Assembly (NCBI GenBank): GCA_038256525.1 | Contig: JBBSKF010000001.1 | Location: 10,242 to 74,241, forward strand | DNA from: SCTD01 sp038256525 | Lineage (GTDB): Bacteria; Actinomycetota; Actinomycetes; Mycobacteriales; SCTD01 | Direction: 5' to 3' | DNA: 64,000 nt | Part shown: in pieces, positions 50,487-57,675 of the stretch | How positions within the stretch are numbered: the stretch's first letter is position 1 | How the letters are laid out: every line of letters starts with the position of its first letter | Made by a program: the position numbers and the translations under genes | Notes under the pieces: generated by a model | Told to the model about the DNA's origin: nothing | The model's input: the letters and a program-made list of their open reading frames with translations, nothing else | Databases searched by the model: none

Positions 50487-50888
50487 GTGTCCCGACGCCT
50501 GGCCGCCGGCGCGGCTCTCGCCGTCCTGCTCACCGGCTGCACCTCCTCGGGGGACGGTCCGCAGATCCCCGCCGAGTCCGCGTTCCTCGAGGGCACCTGC
50601 CGCACGGCCGCTCCCGACGTGATCGCGATCGGCCGTACGATCTCCCGACTCGGCGACGACAACGTCGTCGACCAGGACGTCAAGGACGAGCTGCGGATCG
50701 CCCAGGACGGCGTGTTCGAGCTCGTCGCGACTGCCGAGGAACCGTTCCGGGCCGCCCTGGACGAGCTGGTCGTCAGCACCGGCGTCGTCCGGATCCGCGC
50801 CGACGGCAACAGCTACGAGCCCGACCTCGGTGGACTGCTCCGTCGATCCTACGAGCGGGTGCTCTCGGTCTGCACGGCCCCGAAGTAG
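50487..50888 (+). CDS. Small putative lipoprotein
   Basis: The product has 133 aa from the GTG at 50487. Signal peptide plus lipobox: SRRLAAGAALAVLLTGCTSSG. Two later cysteines (EGTCRTAAP and VLSVCTAPK) could pair. The remainder is helical (ISRLGDDNVVDQDVKDELRIAQDGVFEL). No family recognised. Three consecutive small genes of the same orientation follow the terminator. Confidence 0.75.
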   Translation: MSRRLAAGAALAVLLTGCTSSGDGPQIPAESAFLEGTCRTAAPDVIAIGRTISRLGDDNVVDQDVKDELRIAQDGVFELVATAEEPFRAALDELVVSTGVVRIRADGNSYEPDLGGLLRRSYERVLSVCTAPK

Positions 50889-50891
50889 GCT
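50886..50891 (+). promoter_or_regulatory. -10 element for leaderless zinc-ribbon gene
   Basis: TAGGCT overlaps the stop codon of the lipoprotein gene and ends 6 nt before the GTG at 50898. Confidence 0.4.
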
Positions 50892-50897
50892 GGCCCG

Positions 50898-51140
50898 GTG
50901 GCTCCCGTGCCCCAACCCGGCCCCGACTCGCGCTGGCGCTGCACGCTGTGCGGCAACCTGACGCGCTTCGACGTCACCCGCTCGACCCGGGCGAGGGAGT
51001 ACGTCCATGTCGACCTCGCCGGGGTGCCCGTCGTCGAGGAGCGGGAGCTGCTCGTGGACACGGTGGAGCACGTGAGCTGCCGGTGGTGCCACGCCGTCGA
51101 CCGGGTGGTCGTCGTCGCACGGCCCTCGACGACCGGCTGA
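50898..51140 (+). CDS. Small zinc-ribbon protein
   Basis: The product has 80 aa from the GTG at 50898. Two CxxC pairs, CTLCGNLTRFDV and CRWCHAVD, are separated by about 45 residues, forming a zinc ribbon. The pattern RWRCTLCGNLTRFDVxR is typical of a conserved actinobacterial family without known role. It is directly after the lipoprotein gene. Confidence 0.75.
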   Translation: MAPVPQPGPDSRWRCTLCGNLTRFDVTRSTRAREYVHVDLAGVPVVEERELLVDTVEHVSCRWCHAVDRVVVVARPSTTG

Positions 51141-51430
51141 GCGAGGGTCGGGCGGGACGCTGCGTGGTCGGCCGATCCCCTCGGCCCCCCTCGCCCCCCC
51201 TCGCGCACTTCCCCCGGGGGGCACTTCCCCCCTCGCCCCCTGCCCCCTGCCCCCCTCGCGCACTTCCCCCCTCGCGCACTTCCCCCCTCGCGCACTTCCC
51301 CTGCAGGACGACACCGCCTGGCGGCGCAGACGTGACATACCGCAGGGGAAGTCGCAGGGTCGGGGTCGGGGTCGGGGCCGGGGCCGGGGCCGGGGCCGGG
51401 GCCGGTCTCGCCGCGGCATGCTTGTCGGAG
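51141..51430. repeat. Repeat-rich, gene-free interval (tandem 16-mer, inverted repeat, GGGGYC run)
   Basis: Three kinds of repeat are packed together. GCGCACTTCCCC occurs at 51203, 51258, 51274 and 51290, with a variant copy 16 bp after the first; the last three are exactly 16 bp apart. The final copy is also the left arm of an inverted repeat: ACTTCCCCTGC at 51294-51304 faces GCAGGGGAAGT at 51342-51352. From about 51356 to 51407 a GGGGTC/GGGGCC hexamer run follows. The 290-bp interval otherwise contains no credible gene. Confidence 0.85.
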
Positions 51431-51709
51431 GTGGCACCTAGCGTCCGACCGGCCGGCATCGAGCTGGTCCTGAGCCTCCCGGAGGATGCAGTGCTGATCG
51501 ACTGCGACGACTGCGTCATGCGTGACCTGGCCTGTGCTGACTGCGTCATGACCGTCCTGCTCGGTGCGCCACCGGGCGCCGTCGAGGTCGACGATCAGGA
51601 GCAACGAGCACTGGCGGTCCTTGCCGACAGCGGCCTCGTGCCACGCTTGCGGCTGGTGCCGCTGGGGCTGCCGGGAGGGAACGGACGACCGGCGAGCGCA
51701 GCCGGCTGA
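51431..51709 (+). CDS. Small CxxC-type conserved protein
   Basis: The product has 92 aa if started at the GTG 51431. The core IELVLSLPEDAVLIDCDDCVMRDLACADCVMTVLLGAPP has a paired Cys-x2-Cys / Cys-x2-Cys pattern (DCDDC and CADC), then VDDQEQRALAVLADSGLVPRLRL. Such DCVMxxxACxDCV modules recur in actinobacteria, with metal binding likely. The start is uncertain because the open frame continues through the low-complexity repeat upstream. Confidence 0.65.
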   Translation: MAPSVRPAGIELVLSLPEDAVLIDCDDCVMRDLACADCVMTVLLGAPPGAVEVDDQEQRALAVLADSGLVPRLRLVPLGLPGGNGRPASAAG

Positions 51710-51791
51710 GACCTGCTGCTTGTGATCCGGCGCTTGACCCGCGAGACTTTCGCCACGTCCGGGTGACCGCGCCCGGCTGGACGGAGGAACG

Positions 51792-53108
51792 GTGCGCGAG
51801 CTGCACGTCGTCGCGATGAGCGAGGACGGCCGACACGTCGTGCTCGCCACGCGCAAGGGGGTGACCCGCGGCGAGTTCAAGGTGGCGCTCGACGATCGCC
51901 TGGCGGCGGCGATGCGCGGCGAGTTGCCACGGCCCGGGGAGCGTTCGGCGCGGGACATCGTCCTGTCTCCGAAGGAGATCCAGGCCCGCCTGCGGGCGGG
52001 TGAGTCGACCGAGCAGATCGCTGCCTCCGCCGGGGTGCCGGTTGCGCGGGTCGAGCGATATGCCGGGCCGGTGCTGTCCGAGCGGGAGAAGGTGATCAAC
52101 GGCGCGCGTGCGGCGGTGTTGGCGCGCAGCCGTAGAGGCGTGTCCAGCCTGCCGATGGGTGAGGCGGTCGCGCAGCACCTGTCCCAGGCCGCCGGCTACA
52201 AGCCCGAATCCACCCGCTGGTCGGCCCGTCGCGAGCCGTCCGGCCGCTGGGTGGTCGCGCTGTCCTATGTCGCCCGCGCACAGACCCGCACCGCCGCGTG
52301 GCGCTTCGACCCGGGCACCCGGGAGATCACCGCCCTCGATGCTGCCTCGACCGCGCTCGCTCACGTCGATCCGACCCTCGGCCAGCGGGCAGCGGCCAAT
52401 GAGCGGCTGCCCCCGCCGCAGGAGCTCCGGGCGCCCCGCCGGGCGACGGGGCGGGTGTCGGGGCGGGCGGCGGCAGCGACGACCGCCGGTAAGCCGTCGT
52501 CGCGGCCGGCTGCCGCGACGGTCAAACCGGCCGTCAAGGCTCCGTCGGTCAAGACTCCGGCAGTGAAAGCTCCGGCAGTGAAGGCTCCGGCAGCGAAGGC
52601 TCGGTCCGTTCGGGCGCCCGTCATCACGGGGACGGGCAAGCGGGTGGTCGCCTCCGGACGCCTGCTTCCCGGCCGGACCATCGCTGCACCGGGGGCGCAG
52701 GTCTCGGGCGCTCCCCCAGCGGTTGCCGCACCGTCCGGGTCGGCCCCGGCCGTGCCTGAGACCACCGCGCCTGAGACCACCGCGCCTGAGACCACCGCGC
52801 CCGACACCACCGCGCCCGACACCACCCCGGCAGCCCCCCCGACCCCCGCAGCAGCGGAGGCACCGAGCGGTCCGCCGACGCTTCGGGTCGTCCCGCACCC
52901 CGCACCCGCCGAGCAGGAGCCGGCCGCGAGCGCCGAGCCGGAAGCAGGGGCGGACGGTTCGGCCCCCAGCCCTGCCCCGCCCCCACCGCCCCCCCCGCCG
53001 GCCCGGCGTGCCGCCGGTGCGCGCGCGTCCGTACCCGCCTGGGCGGACGTCCTGCTCGGCATCGCGCCGGTCGACCGGCCGGGTGGCGCCGACAAGGATC
53101 GGGACTGA
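51792..53108 (+). CDS. sepH: Septation protein SepH (DUF3071)
   Basis: The product has 438 aa from the GTG at 51792, with GGAGGAAC just upstream. The N-terminal DUF3071 domain starts MRELHVVAMSEDGRHVVLATRKG and contains an HTH-like part (IQARLRAGESTEQIAASAGVPVARVERYAGP). SepH stimulates FtsZ assembly in sporulating actinobacteria. The C-terminal half is a disordered Ala/Pro/Thr tail with short repeats (KTPAVKAPAVKAPAAKA and TTAPETTAPETTAPDTTAP). Its stop overlaps the next gene if that gene uses CTG. Confidence 0.92.
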   Translation: MRELHVVAMSEDGRHVVLATRKGVTRGEFKVALDDRLAAAMRGELPRPGERSARDIVLSPKEIQARLRAGESTEQIAASAGVPVARVERYAGPVLSEREKVINGARAAVLARSRRGVSSLPMGEAVAQHLSQAAGYKPESTRWSARREPSGRWVVALSYVARAQTRTAAWRFDPGTREITALDAASTALAHVDPTLGQRAAANERLPPPQELRAPRRATGRVSGRAAAATTAGKPSSRPAAATVKPAVKAPSVKTPAVKAPAVKAPAAKARSVRAPVITGTGKRVVASGRLLPGRTIAAPGAQVSGAPPAVAAPSGSAPAVPETTAPETTAPETTAPDTTAPDTTPAAPPTPAAAEAPSGPPTLRVVPHPAPAEQEPAASAEPEAGADGSAPSPAPPPPPPPPARRAAGARASVPAWADVLLGIAPVDRPGGADKDRD

Positions 53109-53827
53109 GCCGCCGAGCGGCCGCCGCCCTGCTGACGGTCCTGTTGCTGGTCGGCTGCGCGGGCCAGCGGACGACGACCCTGGATCAGGCGTCTCCGCTA
53201 CCGGACCCGTCCGGGCCGACGCTGAGCCGGCTGGACGCGGCCGTCGCCGGCGTCGACAGCACCCGCACGCAGCTGCTGGCCGCGCCGGCGGCGGTCACCG
53301 CCGCCGCCACCGCGCTCGACACGGCTGACGCGGCCAGCGCCGAGGGCGCGCGCGCAGCAGCCCGCGCGGCCCGGAACGCCGTCCGGGACGTCGTTCCGGC
53401 GGCGACGGCCGCCCTCGATGCCCTGCCGCAACAGGCCGCGGAGTACGAAACGGCTCTCGCAGCGCTGGCTCTGGCCGCTGAGCCGCTCGAGTCGGCGCAG
53501 AAGGCCGCCCTCGAGAACGTCGTTACGGCGGGCAGGGCCGAGGCCACCGCCATCATGGCGTTCGGGCTCACAGCCCGAAACGCCTGGCCGGCCTACACGG
53601 CGCTCGACAAGGCGGAGGCCCTGTGGCTGGAGCGGGCGACCGCGGGGTGGTACCGCACCGAGTCCGAGGCCGCCGATGCCTACACCGTCCTGCTCCGGCC
53701 GCAACGCGCGGCCCTGGACCGGGCGCGCGCCGCCCTGCGTGAGGCCGACGCCGGACGTCGCCCGGCCACGGATCGACAACGGCAGGCGCTGACCGCCGCC
53801 GACGCGGCGCTCGCTCCGCTGCGCTGA
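53105..53827 (+). CDS. Lipoprotein with probable CTG start, coupled to sepH
   Basis: With a CTG start at 53105 the protein has 240 aa and begins with a perfect lipoprotein signal (SRRAAALLTVLLLVGCAGQ). The CTG has AAGGA (53094-53098) 6 nt upstream and overlaps the sepH stop as CTGA. The first conventional start in frame is the TTG at 53144, which would leave only four residues before the lipobox cysteine, too short for a signal. The mature part is nearly all alanine-rich helix (coiled-coil-like), with WYRTESEAADAYTVLL late. No family recognised. Confidence 0.65.
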   Translation: MSRRAAAALLTVLLLVGCAGQRTTTLDQASPLPDPSGPTLSRLDAAVAGVDSTRTQLLAAPAAVTAAATALDTADAASAEGARAAARAARNAVRDVVPAATAALDALPQQAAEYETALAALALAAEPLESAQKAALENVVTAGRAEATAIMAFGLTARNAWPAYTALDKAEALWLERATAGWYRTESEAADAYTVLLRPQRAALDRARAALREADAGRRPATDRQRQALTAADAALAPLR

Positions 53828-53915
53828 CGGCTCTCGCGAGTCTCCGGCACACGACGGCCGGGCCGGTCGAGCTCGCATCGGTCTCGAGTCGGACCCCCGG
53901 ACGCCGGGCCGGCCG

Positions 53916-53921
53916 TACGAT
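53916..53921 (+). promoter_or_regulatory. -10 element for the leaderless peptidase-pimB operon
   Basis: TACGAT ends 6 nt before the GTG at 53928, the first gene of a three-gene coupled operon. Confidence 0.45.
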
Positions 53922-53927
53922 CTGGGC

Positions 53928-55313
53928 GTGACGCTTCCGCCCACATCGAGCATCCGCTCGATGCGGCTCGTGGCGCTCGCCGTTGTCCTTCAGCTGTCGA
54001 TGGGCCTGCTCGCGGTCGCCGTCGTCGACCAGCCTGCCGCGCAGCGCCAGCCTGACGCGACGCGCCCGGCCGTACCGGAGCCGCGTGCCGCCGGGGCGCC
54101 GCGCGCCGCCCCGTCGGAGGCCGAGCTCGAGCGGGTCGCTGACGCCGAGCGGCTCGAACAGGTGGAACAACTGCTGACGGCCCGGTCCGCTGCGATCCTG
54201 GGCCGCGACCGGACGGCGTTCCTTGCCACCGTCGACCCCAGGGCCACGGCGCTGCGGGCCCGCCAGGCGGCGATGTTCGACGCGCTCGCTGCCGTACCGC
54301 TCGGCACCTGGGACTACCGCCTCGATCAGGGGGGTGGGCGCGCCGCCGACGCCGGGCTCGACACCCGCTACGGCCCCGGGCAGTGGTGGGCCCCCCCGGT
54401 GACGCTGAGCTACGGGCTGGCCGGCTTCGACGACACCCCGACGCTGGACCAGCACCACCTGACCTTCGTACGCCGCGACGGCGGCTGGCTGCTCGGCGCC
54501 GACGACGACTTCGACGCGGTCGGAGGCCGCACGCCGCGCGCGTTGTGGGAGCGCGGACCGGTCGTCGCGGTCCGGGCGCCGGGCGTGCTCGCGCTCGGCC
54601 ACAAGGACACCTCCTTGCTGCGCAACGTCGCCATGTTGGCCTCCGCCGCCATCCCGCGGGTGAACGCGGTGTGGGGCGAGCAGTGGGGCCGGCGCGTCGT
54701 CGTGGTCGTCCCGTCCGGCGCCGCCGAGATGGCCTCGTTGATCGACAGCACGCAGGACTTCTCCCAGATCGCCGCGGTGGCGACCGCCGAGGTCGGTGAC
54801 GACAGCGGCGACGACGCCGTCGAGCGGATCCTGGTCAACCCGGACACCTTCAGCAAGCTCGGCCAGCTCGGTCGCCGGGTCGTGCTCACCCACGAGGTCA
54901 CCCATGTCGCGGCTCGCCGGGCCACCGGGCCGGCCGTGCCGGCGTGGCTCGCCGAGGGCCTTGCCGACTACGTCGGCTACAAGGACGTGAAGGTGCCGCT
55001 GTCGGTCGCGGCGAAGAACCTGCGCCAGGACGTACGCTCCGGCCGCCTCCCCACCGGGCTGCCCGCCGACGAGGCGTTCAACGGGGGCAACCCCGCCCTC
55101 GCGCAGGCCTACGAGCAGTCCTGGCTCGCGGTCCGGATGCTGGTCGAGCGCTACGGCGAGGCCGAGCTGCTCGCCTTCTACCGGGCGGTCGGCGCGAGCG
55201 AGGACACCGAGCGGTCGGTGGTGCTGGCCACCGAGCTTCGTGAGGCGTTCGGCATCGATGACGTACGGCTTCTTGCCGACTGGCGGGCCGCGCTGCAGCG
55301 CCAGCTCGGGTGA
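53928..55313 (+). CDS. Membrane-anchored gluzincin-type metallopeptidase-like protein
   Basis: The product has 461 aa from the GTG at 53928. One N-terminal membrane helix (LVALAVVLQLSMGLLAVAVV) anchors an extracellular domain. VVLTHEVTHVAAR carries the HExxH zinc motif, and WLAEGLADYVGY supplies a downstream Glu, the gluzincin arrangement. The segment before it (MASLIDSTQDFSQIAAV, ILVNPDTFSKL) is typical of peptidase MA-type secreted proteins. Its stop overlaps the M48 gene (GTGA), so two metalloproteases are made together. Confidence 0.8.
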   Translation: MTLPPTSSIRSMRLVALAVVLQLSMGLLAVAVVDQPAAQRQPDATRPAVPEPRAAGAPRAAPSEAELERVADAERLEQVEQLLTARSAAILGRDRTAFLATVDPRATALRARQAAMFDALAAVPLGTWDYRLDQGGGRAADAGLDTRYGPGQWWAPPVTLSYGLAGFDDTPTLDQHHLTFVRRDGGWLLGADDDFDAVGGRTPRALWERGPVVAVRAPGVLALGHKDTSLLRNVAMLASAAIPRVNAVWGEQWGRRVVVVVPSGAAEMASLIDSTQDFSQIAAVATAEVGDDSGDDAVERILVNPDTFSKLGQLGRRVVLTHEVTHVAARRATGPAVPAWLAEGLADYVGYKDVKVPLSVAAKNLRQDVRSGRLPTGLPADEAFNGGNPALAQAYEQSWLAVRMLVERYGEAELLAFYRAVGASEDTERSVVLATELREAFGIDDVRLLADWRAALQRQLG

Positions 55314-56566
55314 GCGGTCGTCTGCCGCTCTGCCTCACCCTGCTGCTCACCGCGCTCGCGATCGCCCTCGCGGTGACCGTTCCGTGGACGGTGCTGCCCG
55401 GCGCGGACCTGCAGACCGACGCGCTCGCCGACTTCACCCCGGAGCAGCTCGCCCGCGAGGTCGCCTTCCACCGGGCGCTGCGCCCGACGTCCTACGCCGC
55501 CCTCGCCGTCGGGCTGGCCGTCGCGGCCCTGCTCGGGCTGACCCGGGCCGGCGCACGGATCGTCACGGCGGTGGCCCGGCCCTTCGGCGGCGGTTGGGTC
55601 TGGCAGGTGCTGCTCGGCACGCTGGCCCTGACCGCCCTCGGCCGCCTCGCGACCCTGCCGCTGTCGGCGCGCAGCGAGCAGGTCCTGCGCGACTACGCCC
55701 TGTCGACGCAGACGTGGGGCTCGTGGCTGGTCGACGTCGCCAAGGGGGTCGGGGTCGGGGCCGGGCTGACCGCGTTGGCGCTGCTGGTGCTGGTCACCCT
55801 CGCCCGGGCCGCGCCGCGGACCTGGTGGGCCTGGGGGGCGCTGGCGACCGCGGGCCTGGTGGTGGCCGGCTCCTTCGCGTACCCGCTCGTGATCGAACCT
55901 GTCTTCAACGACGTCAAGCCGCTCCCGCCGGGCGAGCTGCGCGAGGACCTGCTGGCGCTGGCCGCCCGGGACGGGGTCGCCGTCGACGGGGTGCTGGTCG
56001 CGGACGCCTCCCGCCGTACGACCGCACTCAACGCCTACGTCAGCGGCTTCGGCGGCAGCCGGCGGATCGTGCTCTACGACACGCTGCTCGCCGAGGCCCC
56101 GGCACGCGAGGTCGAGGTGATCGTGGCGCACGAGCTCGGCCACGCCGCGCAGCGCGATGTGCTGGTCGGGACGCTGCTCGGCGCGCTCGGGGCGAGCGCA
56201 GCGGTGCTCGCGCTGGCCCTGCTGCTGACGTCCGAGCCGCTGCGCCGGCGCGCCGGTGCCACCGGCATGGGGGACCCCCGGGTCGTGCCGCTGGTCCTGC
56301 TGCTGGTGGCGGTCGCCGGCCTCGCGACCGCGCCCGCAGCCAATCTGGTGTCGCGCCGGATCGAGGCCCGCGCCGACGTGCACTCGCTCGACCTGACGGC
56401 TGACCCGGCGACGTTCGCCGCCTCGCAGCGCCGCCTGGCGCTGACCAACCTGGCCGACCTGGAGCCGCATCCGCTGGCCTACGCGCTGTTCGCGACCCAC
56501 CCCGGGGTGACCGAGCGGCTTGCGCTCGCCCGCGACTGGGAACGGCTGCGGGAGCGGTTGCGGTGA
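55310..56566 (+). CDS. M48 family membrane metalloprotease (Ste24/HtpX-like)
   Basis: The product has 418 aa from the GTG at 55310. Several membrane helices surround the zinc site VIVAHELGHAAQRD; later SRRIEARADVHSLDL has the third ligand Glu. The N-terminal half resembles CAAX prenyl-protease-1 (Ste24) topology. It is coupled by GTGA to the preceding peptidase and to the following pimB, suggesting a shared envelope role. Confidence 0.85.
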   Translation: MSGRLPLCLTLLLTALAIALAVTVPWTVLPGADLQTDALADFTPEQLAREVAFHRALRPTSYAALAVGLAVAALLGLTRAGARIVTAVARPFGGGWVWQVLLGTLALTALGRLATLPLSARSEQVLRDYALSTQTWGSWLVDVAKGVGVGAGLTALALLVLVTLARAAPRTWWAWGALATAGLVVAGSFAYPLVIEPVFNDVKPLPPGELREDLLALAARDGVAVDGVLVADASRRTTALNAYVSGFGGSRRIVLYDTLLAEAPAREVEVIVAHELGHAAQRDVLVGTLLGALGASAAVLALALLLTSEPLRRRAGATGMGDPRVVPLVLLLVAVAGLATAPAANLVSRRIEARADVHSLDLTADPATFAASQRRLALTNLADLEPHPLAYALFATHPGVTERLALARDWERLRERLR

Positions 56567-57675
56567 AGGTCCTCGTGGTCAGCAACGACTTCCCGCCGCG
56601 CCCCGGTGGCATCCAGGCCTACGTCCACGCGCTCGCCTCCCGGCTGCCGGCCGGTGAGGTCGTGGTGTACGCGCCGGCGTGGAAGGGGGCCGCCGCCTTC
56701 GACGCGGCGCAGGGCTTCCCCGTCGTCCGCCACCCGACGTCGCTGATGCTGCCGACCCCCGATGTGCTGCGCCGGGCCCGCACCATCGCGGCCGAGCACG
56801 GCTGCGACCGGGTCTGGTTCGGCGCGGCGGCCCCGCTGGGCCTGCTCGCCGGACGGCTCGGCCTCGAGCGGTCGGTGGCCTCCACACACGGTCACGAGGT
56901 CGGTTGGGCGTTGCTGCCCGGCGCCCGGCAGGTGCTGCGCCGGATCGGCGCAGGCGTCGACGTGGTGACCTACCTCGGCGCCTACACCAGGCAGCGGCTC
57001 GCACCGGCGCTCGGGCCGGGCGCCACGCTGGAGCGGCTGCCGAGCGGCGTGGACACCACCGTCTTCCGGCCCGGGGCGGGCGGCAGTGAGATCCGCAGGC
57101 GGTACGCCCTGTCCGACCGCCCGGTGGTCGTCTGCGTCTCCCGGCTGGTCCCGCGCAAGGGCCAGGACGTGCTCATCCGGGCGCTGCCGGAGATCCGCCG
57201 CCGGGTGCCGGGCGCCGCGCTGCTGTGCGTCGGCGGTGGCCCGGACGCCCCCCGCCTGCAGCGGCTCGCCGCCGAGCACGGGGTGGCCGACGACGTGGTG
57301 CTGACCGGCTCGGTGCCGTGGCCGGATCTCCCGGCGCACTACGACGCAGGCAACGTGTTCGCGATGCCGTGCCGGACCCGCCGGGGCGGGCTCGAGGTCG
57401 AGGGGCTCGGGATCGTCTTTTTGGAGGCCTCGGCGACGGGGCTCCCGGTGGTGGTCGGTCGGTCCGGAGGCTCACCGGAGGCGGTGCTGGACGGCCGGAC
57501 GGGCCGGCTCGTCGACGGGCGCTCGGTGGCCACGGTCGCGGCCGCGGTCGCGGAGCTGCTCGCCGACCCGGACCGCGCTCAGGTCATGGGCGGCGCAGGG
57601 CGGACCTGGGTCGAGCGGGACTGGCGCTGGGATGTGCTCGCGAACCGGCTGCGGGACCTCCTAGCGGGCGACTGA
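56563..57675 (+). CDS. pimB: GDP-mannose phosphatidylinositol mannoside mannosyltransferase, PimB type
   Basis: The product has 370 aa. GT4 family features: VVSNDFPPRPGGIQAYVHAL, STHGHEVGW, VSRLVPRKGQDVLIRAL and EVEGLGIVFLEASATGLPVV (Glu-x7-Glu). The N terminus and GHEVGW motif match the PimB' enzyme that adds the second mannose to phosphatidylinositol. Actinobacterial envelopes use these glycolipids. Start overlaps the M48 stop as GTGA. Its last 92 bp overlap the convergent diguanylate cyclase/phosphodiesterase gene. Confidence 0.88.
   Translation: MKVLVVSNDFPPRPGGIQAYVHALASRLPAGEVVVYAPAWKGAAAFDAAQGFPVVRHPTSLMLPTPDVLRRARTIAAEHGCDRVWFGAAAPLGLLAGRLGLERSVASTHGHEVGWALLPGARQVLRRIGAGVDVVTYLGAYTRQRLAPALGPGATLERLPSGVDTTVFRPGAGGSEIRRRYALSDRPVVVCVSRLVPRKGQDVLIRALPEIRRRVPGAALLCVGGGPDAPRLQRLAAEHGVADDVVLTGSVPWPDLPAHYDAGNVFAMPCRTRRGGLEVEGLGIVFLEASATGLPVVVGRSGGSPEAVLDGRTGRLVDGRSVATVAAAVAELLADPDRAQVMGGAGRTWVERDWRWDVLANRLRDLLAGD

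Noticed and set aside
51203..51304. CRISPR array or origin iterons
   Set aside because: Units are 16-bp direct tandem copies without unique spacers, and no replication or partition genes are nearby.
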